Part shown: positions 47,236 through 57,944 of the stretch, in pieces
Numbering within the stretch: position 1 is the stretch's first letter
Layout: the number at the start of each line of letters is the position of its first letter
Assembly (NCBI GenBank): GCA_028456385.1
Contig: JALNQF010000018.1
Location: 1 to 64,000, forward strand
Direction: 5' to 3'
Length of the DNA: 64,000 bases
Origin: Ophiosphaerella korrae
Taxonomy: Eukaryota; Ascomycota; Dothideomycetes; Pleosporales; Phaeosphaeriaceae
Made by a program: the position numbers and the translations under genes
The notes under the pieces: generated by a model
The model's input: only the letters and a program-made list of their open reading frames with translations
Database searches by the model: none
Told to the model about the DNA's origin: nothing

Positions 47236-48808
47236 ATGGCGGCGATGAGAGATACCGCAGAGCGTATGGCCTCGATCGAGGTCCCAAAGTATGTCCTGGA
47301 ACACGGTAAGCAAAGGTAGCTTTCTACGATACCAAGTAAATCGAGTCCAAGAGCGCAATTCGCAGCCACAGAAGATACGCCTTGCCCTACCCCCCCCCCA
47401 TCATCGACACGACACCTTGCTGCAAACCATACAATCTTTTCCATCCCAAATACTTGACATAAACCCCATGCAACACATCCCCAAAAACTAATACCCCAAA
47501 TACAGCACCACTCGTCCACCTCTTCACCAAAGACCCCTACCGCCCTTCGTCCCTCGCCGCACAAATCGCAAACACACACCCTGAAGTCGACTTTAAGCGT
47601 GTGGCGACCTCCAAGGCGCCCCTGACGCTCAATAACATTGATCAGCTAAACGCCGTTGGGGCAAATGGCGGGAAAGACGTGTACTTCACGAGCAACGAGG
47701 ACATCGCCACGAATCCGAAGTGGCTTGAAGGCATCCAAGTCGACGCAAACGGCGGCACCGGGGACGAAAAGACGGGCGTGATTGTCGTTGTGGACAAGGG
47801 GCAAGGCGTGGTGGATGTGTTTTACTTTTACTTTTATGCGTTTAATTGGGGCGGGATTGTGTTGGGGAAGCAGCTAGGTATGAGACCACAAAGTTCTTGA
47901 CCGTGAGGAACGAGATGCTGATGGTGGTGGTTGTTGTTTTTGTTGTAGGCGATCATGTGGGAGACTGGTGAGTTTTTTTTTAGTTTTTTTTTTTTTTTCT
48001 TGTTTGGATTTCCATGGTAAGATGGGCAGAGGATAATCGGCCAAAAGGGAACACAACATGATTCGCTTCGTAAACGGCGTGCCGAAATACATCTGGTTGT
48101 CCCAGCACTCCAACGGCGAGGCCTTTACCTTCTCCGCTATGAAAAAGGACGCCTCGGGGAAACGCGTCAGTACACCGCATCTCCACACAAAACACAACCC
48201 TCCCCCCACCCTCCCCCCCTTCCCCCCTCCCTGACCATCCAAAACATCCCATGTCCTGTGAAACCCGCGCAACAGAGACTGATTCGTACTCCCAACAGCC
48301 AATCTGCTACGCAGCCAACGGCTCGCACGCCCTCTACCCCCTCCCCGGCACGCACGACCACACAATCCCCAACCTCAACCTCCCAACACCGCTCCTCCTC
48401 GTCGACGAAACAGACGCAGGACCCCTCTACGACCCCGCGCTCTCGTCCTACATTTACGCTTACAACACCGCAAGCACGATATTCGCGCCGTACGATCCCG
48501 CGCACCCGACGGCATATCTCACGTTTGCCGGGCGCTGGGGCGACGCAGAATATCCTGCAGGCGACCCGCGGCAGAAGGGGAAGTCGCTTTTCGGCTTTAA
48601 AAAGTTTGTTGGCGGCCCGACTGGGGTGGCGGATAAGCAGCTGGGTAGGGTGGATGTGTGGCCTGACAATAAGGACAAGGGGGGCCAGCGGATTCGGACG
48701 AGTTTGGATGGGCGGACGTGGTGGAAGGATTTGGTTGGGGGAATGAGTTGTTTTGGGCGAGGGAAGGGGAAGGGGGTGAGGATCAATGTTAGTGGGGAGG
48801 TGGTGTAG
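47236..48808 (+). CDS. Vps62-domain protein with a probable one-base frameshift
   Basis: Vps62-family proteins were linked to vacuolar sorting in yeast; their biochemical role is unclear. Exons read 47236-47305, 47507-47877, 47949-47967, 48048-48165 and 48299-48808. Sequence features include IEVPKYVLEHAP, FNWGGIVLGKQLGDHVGDWE, NMIRFVNGVPKYIWLSQHSN, ICYAANGSHALYPLPGTHDH and FAGRWGDAEYP. The phases of exons 1 and 2 disagree by one base: conserved APLVH (47507-47520) and LFTKDPYRPS (from 47520) are in different frames, as if one C had been lost from CACCTC. A donor at GTATGT (47289) would restore an open frame but drop the conserved YVLEHAPLVH. So it is either a sequencing error, an odd splice, or a recent lesion. 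It ends 106 bp from the convergent RPA190 stop. Confidence 0.78.
47981..48000. repeat. T-rich tract in a Vps62 gene intron
   Basis: Two T runs separated by AG lie near the start of the intron 47968-48047, just after its GTGAGT donor. Confidence 0.6.
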
Positions 48809-48914
48809 TTGTGGATTAGGATTCAAATTGCGCTTACAATAACTATTATAGACCGTGAAATTCCCTGATTGTACTTGCAAAACACCATGTGTGAATATGA
48901 CCGTTCCGTTTTTT
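48809..48914. other. Convergent 3' ends of the Vps62 and RPA190 genes
   Basis: Only 106 bp separate the two stop codons, so the two transcripts probably overlap at their 3' ends. Confidence 0.6.
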
Positions 48915-51900
48915 TTACTCGGCGTCGGACATTTCAACGTCTTCTTCCACGCCGTCCATGACATCGTCTGGTTGGACTTGCTGCTTGAGTGGGTCCACAA
49001 CCCGCACTGGCGCAAGGACGTCAAACGCGCCTGTTCCGAGCCCGCCCAATCTGCCTACCACGATCCGCGCACTCGGATTCGCTAGATCGTCCCAATCGCG
49101 CTCGAGAACAGCGTCCTTCAAGAAGCCGACCGTCGTTTCGAAACTCATCTTCATGAATGGACTGACATTGGCCTTGAGACCGATGCGGTTGAAAGGCGTG
49201 AATCCACCACCCTTCGTCATTGTGTCTGCGATCAAGTTAAGATGACGTAGATCGACGCTGATACCGTGGCCTGAGAAGACGGCATGCATTTCCCGCACAA
49301 TAGTTGCTCGACATGCTTCTACGCCGTAGAGGTTCAGCATGGCTACGATGTCGTTGGTGAAGATGCGGTTGACGTTGATGATGTTTCCGAATTCGCGCAT
49401 GGCAAGGAGATTAGAGCCTTCAGTCATGATGACGGGCTCCTCGACATCTTTGCCGGAGGCGTATACGGCGGAAGTGATACCGGGGATGACGTGGATAGTG
49501 GAGAAGTCAGCCGCGGCTTCTACATGATTTAGCATGAGTAGCTTGGGCGTTGATGACGAGAACTCGAATGTGATTTCGCAGTAAGCGCCTTTTCGGTCGT
49601 CGAATGTAAAACCAAAAACATCCTTGTTGGCGTTGAGGATTCGGTCTTTTCGGACATCAGAGGCTTCATCTGTAGGAACAAGCAGTCCATCATTTTCATC
49701 ATCAGAGTCGGGTTCGGGAGTCGCATTGCGTGACGGCTTAGGACTGCCGCCATAGGTTTCATCATCATCATCAGAGGCTTCATCGCGGTCAAGAGCGTCG
49801 TTGATGGCTTGCTCTTCCTCTTCAGGTTCTTCATAGCCAACACTATCTTCGCGACGGCCACGTTGTTTCGCGGAGGTTGTATCACCTTCACCTTCCCCAT
49901 CATCGCTCTCATCGTCTTCGGGGCCGCCTTCGTTGTTAGCGGCCGCATCTTCGTCGATTTCATCTGTGGTCTGTGGGTCGGCGGTTCCTGCAGATGCGCC
50001 GATGGTAGGCACAGCGCCGGCGGAATTTGCGGTAGACAGAGACTTATTTTCGCCCTTTTTTTTGAGGTCGGCGCGGATAATCTTTTGTAGGCGTGGACAA
50101 AACTTCTGTTCTATCGACTCGGCGACATCGCGTACTTTGATGGCGTATTCCTGGGTATATTCTTTCGCAGGGTAAAATTCCAGTCGGACCTTATAAGTTC
50201 TCGCTTGGCTGAACTCTATGCCTTGGCCGGTTGACTCAGTCACGGTAACCTTGTCTAACACGGCTGTGAGTGGCAACCTAGTAATACTCTTGGCAAACCT
50301 CTCGTTGTCCTCCTTTGACAGCTCTGTGTGCGGGTATAACTGCATACCGGGTGTTGAGATTTTCGCACTGGCAGTCATAACGATTTCTCGTAGACGTGGA
50401 ATACCGAGTGTGACGTTCTTTGCGGCGTGTCCAGCCAAATGGAAAGTATTGAGTGTCATCTGTGTTGAAGGTTCACCAATTGACTGACCAGCAACAACGC
50501 CCACAGCTTCACCGGGTTCTACCAGACATCTGAGATACTTCAAATCTAGCATCTGCTCGAAGCTCTTCTTGAGAATCTCTCCCTCAGCGTCTTTCTTCTT
50601 ATTCTTGAGCAGTTTGTCCGGATTTGATTCGCAGTAATCTTTCTTCGCTTGTAGGAACTTCTCAGACGTGCTACCACTATGCCGAGAAGGCGTATACACT
50701 GCGAGGGCTGGATCGATGGCCCCAACGGCACCCTTGCGAGCCTTCTTTGTAGCCTTCTTATTGTGCTCCGTAGCCTCTTGGCTGAAGACCTGCGCAAAGG
50801 CTTCCTGAGTTTGTAGTGTTTGAGCAAGCGACAGGAAATTTTCGGCCTGGAACTTGAAATCGTTGAGGTACTTCTGCTTTGTTGTATCGAGGCCATCCTC
50901 TCCGTAGAGGAATTGTACCATGGTTCCGTCAGAGTCGCGTACAGATGTATCGTATGCGACGTGCAGGCCTTCCATACCCTTCACAATACATCGTTGCAGA
51001 TATCCAGAGCGTGAAGTTTTGACAGCCGTATCGATAAGTCCTTCCCGGCCAGCCATCATGTGAAAGTAATACTCCTGGGGTCGGATACCAGTCAAAAAGC
51101 GATTGACAATGTATCCACCAGCTCGAACGCTTGTCTCAAAAGGTTTAAAGCATGGCAATGTTTTACCACTGACCATCACAGGCACTCGACGGCCTTCAAG
51201 AACCTGTTGGCCAAGGTTACATGAAATCTGATTGGCGTTAACCATGCTTCCTTTGGCTCCTGAACCAGTCATGGCTTGCATTTGATTCTTCGGGAAAGGC
51301 TTGATTAGTTTTCCAGGGAGACAGGCTATGGTCACTGCTGACGATACCTTGCCATTGGCAGTGTTAGTGAGCATATCGAGGCCGTGTTGTTTTGAGTCAT
51401 CACGTAGGACAGCCTCCAATCGCCGCTTTAGCTCGGGATTCGTTGGATCAATCTTGCTGGCATCCATGGTGACATACGTCGTAGCCACGTCAAAGCCTAC
51501 CGTTTGGGCCTTGGCCAATTCTGCGAGACGAGCCTTATCGCCTTCTTCTGTTAAAATCAGGTCTTCTACACCACACGAGAATGCGCGCATATGAAGTAGC
51601 TTTGTAAGTAGGCGGCCAATAATGCTTAGGGCTCGGCCAGCAATCGTCTCTCCGTATGCTTCGTAGATGCCGTTGATCAGACCACCGCCAGCCGGCCCAA
51701 TCTGACTCTTGTCCATGATACCGCAGAGAAGCTGACCATCTTTGATGATGACTATGCCTTCTTCACTGTTTGGGCCCCAAAACTTTTTGTCCGTGGTCGA
51801 TTTTGATGTGAGCGTCAGTTCTTGATACTCCGCAGGCTTGATGTTTTTCAAAACGCTGGTGAAGATTTGTTTGCCAGTCCACAGCGGCCTCGGCTTCCAT

Positions 51901-54141
51901 ATAACAGGCTCAACCGTCTCAAGCCTCCCAGAGGTGGTGTGCCCATCTTCAGGCCGTAGGCATGAATATAATAACTGATGATATTCCTCACGTGTAAAGA
52001 ATGTGTCTTTGTTCGTGAGCCAGACTCCCATAGAAATGTGATCCTGAATCAAGCCACGAAGAGGTTTACCAGCTGTTGCAGAGAGATATTGATGGTCAGT
52101 ATCCGCAACCGTCATTGCCTCAGCACGAGCAAGCTCGTTTTGTGGAAAATGCATATTCATTTCATCACCATCGAAATCCGCATTGTACGTATTGCAGTTG
52201 GCGTAGTGCATGCGAATCGTTTTCTCTCCTGGTAGAACTCGTGCTCTATGCGCCATCATAGACGGTTTATGTAGCGTTGGTTGTCGATTCATAATGACAA
52301 CGTCGCCATTATTTAGATGGCGGTGAACTTTCTTATTTTTGGACCCATTTCCGTTCGAACTTGATGGTGCAAGTAGCTGGTTCGCTAGCGCTAGTCGTTC
52401 TTCGTAGTTCTTTTTTCGCAGCGCAATAACTTGGCCGGTTTCGTTCTCGATTGCTACAGCCCCAGGCCACTTGTCAGGGCCATTGAGCACAGCTTCCTTG
52501 AGGTCATAGAAATTGTGGCTAGTGACAGGTTCGGGGAAAGTCAGCTTCATCGCAAAGACTGGTGGTACACCAATCTCGTTGGTCTCGATATTTGGGTCAG
52601 GTGAAATAACACTACGAGCAGCGAAATTGACACGCTTGCCCATCATGTTCTTCCGGAAAAGACCCTCCTTCTTTTCAAGATGTTGCTTTATGCCATCTGC
52701 ATTATTCGCTCCGGCGCGACCCTGTACAGGATTCGCATCACGATCGATTAGGGCATTGACGGCTCCCTGGAGATTGACCCATTGTGTCTGTAAATCGTCA
52801 AAATTCCGACGTCGATATCCAGCCTCGTTTTCTTGGCCTTTCATCTCATTGCTGATCTGGCGCATTGCGTCGCACGCATTCAAAATGCCTTTGTAGAGGT
52901 TGTTTTTTGGCGACTCCGCAATGGAGTCTCCAGTCTTATCTTCCATCCTGTACCTGTTGGGTGGTACCACAACTGCTTCCATGAAGAACATGTCGGCGCT
53001 TAATTTGTCGGCAGACTTTCCAGCATACGGGCTGTACAATAACCGAACCATGTCCGACTCATGTTCGAACAAGAGTATCATAGCAGCCCTGACTTCTGCT
53101 GCAGTTATATATTCCTGCGCATTATCCGCTACATCAACTGCCGATTTTGACCTTTGTCCAGTCCGCGCCTCAGTAGCCACAAGTGACCCATGGTCGATAT
53201 CCATTTCGATTCCCTCGTCATCTTCCGACTCAGGATTCATGTCAGCTACGCCCTCATCTGCATGAACCGGTTGCTTATTTGCCTTTGCGTCTCGTCGCGC
53301 AAGTATGTCCAGCGGATTTTGAAAGCGTTTTTCCGCTTGTGCCATCAGTTGCTTATGCTTGCCGCTGAGATTCCTACGAAAGATCTTGATACCTCGGTCT
53401 TTTCGATAGGTCGGATTAATACCTTGGCAGTTCCTGCACTTCTGTCCTACTACAAGTTGCGCGTAGAACTCTTTTAAGACCTGTCGCCTAGCATCTGATG
53501 TAGTGTCATTTTTCTCCTTGATCGATCTAGCGTCACGCTTTGAGATGCCAGCCCGCTTCAGGCACTTTTTGACATAATTGTTCCGTTGTCCGATGATGTC
53601 CTCGTTGTCATCGTCTGATTCTGAATTGTCGACATCGCGTTTTCCGGTCTTGCCCTTGTTGAGATCAATGTGCTCATGCATTTCGTTTGCCTCCTGTACG
53701 AGACCGCATCGAATCAACCGCAATCTTGAGACGAATTCGTTTATTTGTGTACGGGCCATTCTGAACTGGTGGCAGTAGACGCACTTGCCTCGGAGCAAGC
53801 GCAGCAGCTGGTCCATGAATGTGAGGTGATATACGGGAACAGGAAGCTCGATATGGCCGCAATGGCCTGGACAGCCCAGCATAGTGGTGAGGCCACATGT
53901 TTTGCAGCTGCACAGGTAATTAGCACTGCATAGTCTTACTAGGGCATGGCCGAGCTCACGGATTGTCGAGAAATGCGCCTAATGCAGCATCATGTAGGCC
54001 ACCAGATACTGGATGCAAGAGGGTATCGAACGTGGTTGGGTTGGTAATGCGCTTCACTGAGAGAGTCCGAACATCATGTGTAGATAGGAAGCCGAATTGG
54101 ACGCTCTGGATCGCGGAAGAGACCGGCTGATGGGTATTCAT
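48915..54141 (-). CDS. RPA190: RNA polymerase I largest subunit (RPA190)
   Basis: This is the catalytic largest subunit of RNA polymerase I, making rRNA precursor in the nucleolus. Exon 1 (54141-53960) and exon 2 (53907-48915) flank a 52-nt intron and give 1,724 residues, typical of fungi. The N-terminus carries the clamp zinc ribbon (CKTCGLTTMLGCPGHCGHIE). The metal-A catalytic loop NADFDGDEMN is at about residues 630-645 (near 52175). The bridge/trigger region (VEPGEAVGVVAGQSIGEPST) and the late conserved block (GHGISVDLRHLNLIADTMT) follow. An acidic stretch around 49690-49970 is the Pol I-specific insertion. The start is placed at MNTHQPVSSAIQSVQFGFLS, matching the usual N-terminus. The gene is head-to-head with PRP3. 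Confidence 0.97.
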
Positions 54142-54375
54142 GATAGGCGACCGGCACAAAGCTTGAACGAGTCTGCCTTTTCAAGTATGTCGCGCGCAAA
54201 GGCGTTCAGTGACGGTGATCATGAAGCTTGAGCTTTTGCGGGGAGTTTTTTCGGCGTCAAGAAAAGTTTGGCCGGCTTTTACCCGGCGCGCCAAGACGAC
54301 ACTAGTGCCTGCCGCTCCGCGTCACCCTTGACATCAGCCATCGCAGCGCAGGCAGACTTTGTTTGCATCACCACC
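54142..54375. promoter_or_regulatory. Shared 234-bp promoter region of RPA190 and PRP3
   Basis: The start codons of RPA190 (minus) and PRP3 (plus) are 234 bp apart and divergent. No TATA box is obvious. Both genes act in RNA synthesis or processing, so co-expression is plausible but unproven. Confidence 0.6.
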
Positions 54376-55920
54376 ATGGTTGAGAAGCGCCCACACCCCG
54401 ACGGCCAAGGCCTAAATGGCCAGGCCAAGCGCGCAAAACCGGCAGACGCGCTTGCGGCGGCGAGGGCGAAGGCTGCTGAGATCGCAGCGCGATTCGCAGC
54501 CAAAAAGACCGAGACGGGCACGAACGGCGCATCCAAACCAGCACCACCTGCTGCGGCTGATGCCGCCAGCTCATCCGCAGCCAGGCTCGAGGCTATGAAG
54601 GCCAGGCTAGCCGCGGTGAGAGGCGAGGCCAAACCTGCTGCCCCCGACTCTACCGCGCCCAAGTTCCCAACAACGCAGGGCAATCGTCGCCCAGAGACCT
54701 CGGAAACAGCCGCGACCGACGCGGATCCAAAGAAGGCAGTCGCAAAAGTAAAGCAACCACTGGAAGATGGACTGGAAAACCCATACTTCGACCCCAAAAC
54801 GGCAGGCCAAGTTCGAGGCAGTCGCGGACCGAGGACTATTGTGTTCAACGACCATGGCAAATACTTGGATCAGGCATCCAAGCTGCGTGCCCAGGATCGT
54901 CTGGAGCAGATCAAGAAGATGCTGGCCCTGCAGGCGCGTCGGGCAGGCCTGGATGAGAACAGCGAGCGCGGCTTCTTGGTACAGCAGCCCCCCGACATAG
55001 AATGGTGGGACGAGGGTATGGTGAGCGAGAAGACTTACGAGTGCATCAACGAACCCGGCAAGGTCAAGATCGACACTGAAGACTCCATCATCACGGTCTA
55101 TGTGCAGCATCCCCCGCTCCTCAAAGCACCGCAGGATCAGCGACTGGTAGTGGTCAAGCCTATGTACCTTACAGTCAAGGAACAACAGAAGCTTCGGAGG
55201 ATGCGTCGAGCGGCCGACCTCAAGGAACATCAAGCGAAAGTTCGTCTCGGTCTGGAGCCGCCTCCACCGCCAAAAGTCAAGCGTGGAAACATGATGCGCG
55301 TCATGGGCGAGCAAGCTATTGCGGATCCAACTGCTGTGGAGATGCTTGTTGAGTCCCAGATTCAGCAACGCAATGACGATCACGTTGCGGCAAACCAAGA
55401 CCGCAAACTTTCCAAGGAGCAACAACATGCCAAACTGGCCGCAAACCAAGCAAAAGACGCACAGAAAGGTCTCCACATGTGCGTTTTCAAAGTCAACACC
55501 CTCGCATACGGCAAGCATCGATATCAGATTGATCTGAACGCGAAACAACTCAGCCTTACCGGCGTTACCATTTTCAATCCTGAACTGAACCTCGTCATCG
55601 TCGAAGGCGGCCTCCACGCTGTCACCAAATATAAAAAGCTTATGCTCCAACGAGTCAATTGGAAGGACAACGCACCACCAACGGATACACAGGCGGAGAA
55701 GCAAGCATCAGATCCTCGCTGGATGCATGCTACAGATGAGCAAGGGAACTTAAAAGACCATTCGTCCAACAAGTGCATCCTAATCTTCGAAGGCGAGGTA
55801 AAGAAACACTCATTCCGCAAATGGGGTTCGAAAATGTGCGAGACAGCCGGCGAGGCACGCGAATTACTCGCGCGGACAAAGCTGGACAGTCTCTGGGCGC
55901 TGGCTAAGAGTATGGAGTAG
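54376..55920 (+). CDS. PRP3: U4/U6 snRNP protein Prp3
   Basis: Prp3 binds the U4/U6 snRNA duplex and helps tri-snRNP assembly for splicing. It is a single exon of 514 residues. The start MVEKRPHPDG is chosen for its good context (CACCATGG); the frame is open further upstream but has no ATG. After an Ala-rich N-terminal helix come the PRP3 domain (about 130-360; NPYFDPK, IEWWDEGM, KPMYLTVKEQQKLRRMRR, KRGNMMRVMGEQAIADPTAV) and the C-terminal DUF1115/ferredoxin-like RNA-binding domain (about 385-510; NPELNLVIVEGGLHAVTKYK, MLQRVNWKD, LIFEGEVKKHSFRKW). It is intact and conserved. Confidence 0.96.
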   Translation: MVEKRPHPDGQGLNGQAKRAKPADALAAARAKAAEIAARFAAKKTETGTNGASKPAPPAAADAASSSAARLEAMKARLAAVRGEAKPAAPDSTAPKFPTTQGNRRPETSETAATDADPKKAVAKVKQPLEDGLENPYFDPKTAGQVRGSRGPRTIVFNDHGKYLDQASKLRAQDRLEQIKKMLALQARRAGLDENSERGFLVQQPPDIEWWDEGMVSEKTYECINEPGKVKIDTEDSIITVYVQHPPLLKAPQDQRLVVVKPMYLTVKEQQKLRRMRRAADLKEHQAKVRLGLEPPPPPKVKRGNMMRVMGEQAIADPTAVEMLVESQIQQRNDDHVAANQDRKLSKEQQHAKLAANQAKDAQKGLHMCVFKVNTLAYGKHRYQIDLNAKQLSLTGVTIFNPELNLVIVEGGLHAVTKYKKLMLQRVNWKDNAPPTDTQAEKQASDPRWMHATDEQGNLKDHSSNKCILIFEGEVKKHSFRKWGSKMCETAGEARELLARTKLDSLWALAKSME

Positions 55921-56233
55921 TGACGGAATCGAGCCAACTTCACCCTTGGTGATGTGTTTGATTTCCCCTGTTAAGATATTTGATGATTAGGAAATTTGTT
56001 TAAATACCCTCACCCGATTTGCGATGCGAAGGCGACGAAATTGTCATTCGCATCGGCCATCGGCTTGTCTTCATTCTTGCTGTCAGTAGACGTCCGCAAT
56101 TATTCCATAGGAATGGAATAGACTTAGTAATACGATGAGATTGTCATCTCCATTTTTTGTTCGGACACAGCATTGATATACCTAGTCTGGCATATGCATA
56201 TCGCTTCTGACAAGCAGCGCTTATCTACCGAAT

Positions 56234-57262
56234 CTACACAACGTCTGCAAACCATTTGTGCCCCAATGCCTCTTGCGCTGTCAATCGTCGCACAGGATCC
56301 ACATTCACCATCCTTACAATCAGATCCTTGAATGTAGCATCTATACCCTCTCCCTCCCATATTCCAAATGGCCGCCTTGGATTATCCGCAGTAAAGTCCG
56401 CCGCTATCATAGCGATACGCTGAGCCCAAGGGCTTTCGCCCAGGTATCGTATCAGCCCTTCGATGCCCTGTAGATCGGCAAAGCAAGAAAGCTGGCGTTC
56501 GAGGACAATATCCAAGAGTTCAATTCCCTCTGGGATTTCTTCTTCATCGACCGCGAGTACAACTTGCTTTGTGACAGCGCAGATATACTACAAATTTACA
56601 TTTAGTGGCTTAACGTATGGTCGGGGCTAGGGCAAGACTTACCACAAGGCTAAAAGAGAACATGTCTGATGGTTTGTGTATGTCGGCGGACGCGTGCGCT
56701 TCTGGGCTGCGCCACACCCAGTTGCCAACTTGTCGTCCCTGGAAATAGAGTCATTGGGTACATACGCTGCATCCTCGACATCTGCTACTTGTACCTTCTC
56801 AACTTCTATCTAGGTGTCCTTCTCTTTCCAATCTATCAGGATGTTATTTGCTTTGGTATCAGTATATACCGTGCCTTTTTTGTGCATGGTCGCTATCCCT
56901 CGCAGTGCATCCCGAAGAATTCTTTTAGTTGTGGGCAGTGGGACGTCACGCCTTTGCCCTGGGGAAAGAAAAGGAGGCGATCCCGAAGATATTTATATGC
57001 GAACATCAATTCATTAGGTATAGCATCATCGGACACACGTATGTAGGGTTAGCTCCGAAGGTCGTTGGACATGTTTTGGAAGTACCCAAAGCCATGTGGT
57101 GCAACACTTTTCAAGACGTATTTCTGTTCGCCGGATCTAAGGTACTGTTAACCTTCTATACAAAATGGTGTCATAATATCTAGGTATACTCATGTTGCAA
57201 GATATACGCGTCCTTGATTTCCAGGTTTGTCCCGCAAAATCCGTTCAACTAGATAACGACGA
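56234..57262 (-). pseudogene. Broken protein-kinase-like gene
   Basis: The remnant reads from a glycine-loop region (ERILRDKPGNQGRVYLAT, near 57250-57190) through a VLKSV segment to the catalytic loop YTDTKANNILIDW, then VADVEDAAYV in place of DFG, WRSPEAHASADIHKPSDMFS, a proper intron (GTAAGT to TAG, about 56644-56584), and an intact C-lobe ending KDLIVRMVNVDPVRRLTAQE. Lesions are an in-frame TAA at 57049-57051, a TAG at 56810-56812, and at least two frame changes (near 56960 and just before GRQVGNW, about 56745). The asparagine and lysine after the catalytic Asp remain, but HRD is YTD. I recall similar kinase-like families in Pleosporales; the assignment to them is inference. The C-terminal 94 codons alone are open. 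Confidence 0.72.
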
Positions 57263-57944
57263 CCCGACTGACCGACCACTCGTGTGATTGCGGTGGCGCG
57301 CATAATTGTAGCAGCAGACATGTTGATACATGTTGATACTGATATGTTTTAAGTTGCCCCCCCCCCCCAAAAAAAAAAAAAAAAAAAAATAGTTGGAGGA
57401 AATTTCACTACTTATATGGGGCATGAAGGGTAGCAAAGACGGCGAAGGTGACAATGGTCAAGAAACGTGACTAGGAAAGCGTAGCACGTATATCAGGAAA
57501 AATTTGAAAAACAATTGTACAGATTGTAGGCGTAGCACAGTCGTACCATGACCTACAATGTAGTCCCAACAACCCCAACGACCACAATATCACTATAACA
57601 AGTCCCCAGATTACTTGCACATTGCACAGGCCTGTAATGTGCCTACAATGACCCCAATGGCTACTACACCTGCAATATTAGAATTACATAATCAGATATA
57701 TAATAAAAGTATAGCGGAAGGTGAGGGCTTTAAAATGAGCTACTTTTTATTTGATTCAAACCACTAGTTAAGACCCGATTGTTTTCCCCAAAAACGTACC
57801 AAGGGCGTAGTTACTACTCTCCATACCCAATCCCTTATCTTATTCAAATTTACTTAGCCAAATCAAGTCTTACATACTCGCCTAGTCTGTAATCTCACTA
57901 CCTAGACTTCTGTGCTATATCTCCAAAATCAAGCGACCTGCTCT
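57263..57944. other. AT-rich intergenic stretch with a C12A21 tract
   Basis: No gene is supported. A pure C run at 57357-57368 runs directly into a pure A run at 57369-57389. Confidence 0.6.
57357..57389. repeat. C12-A21 compound homopolymer
   Basis: Twelve C bases followed directly by 21 A bases. On the opposite strand this is T21-G12, the same composition and order as the block at the left edge of the window. Confidence 0.9.

Noticed and set aside
54607..55704. 365-codon minus-strand frame
   Set aside because: It is antisense to the conserved PRP3 coding sequence, a codon-usage shadow.
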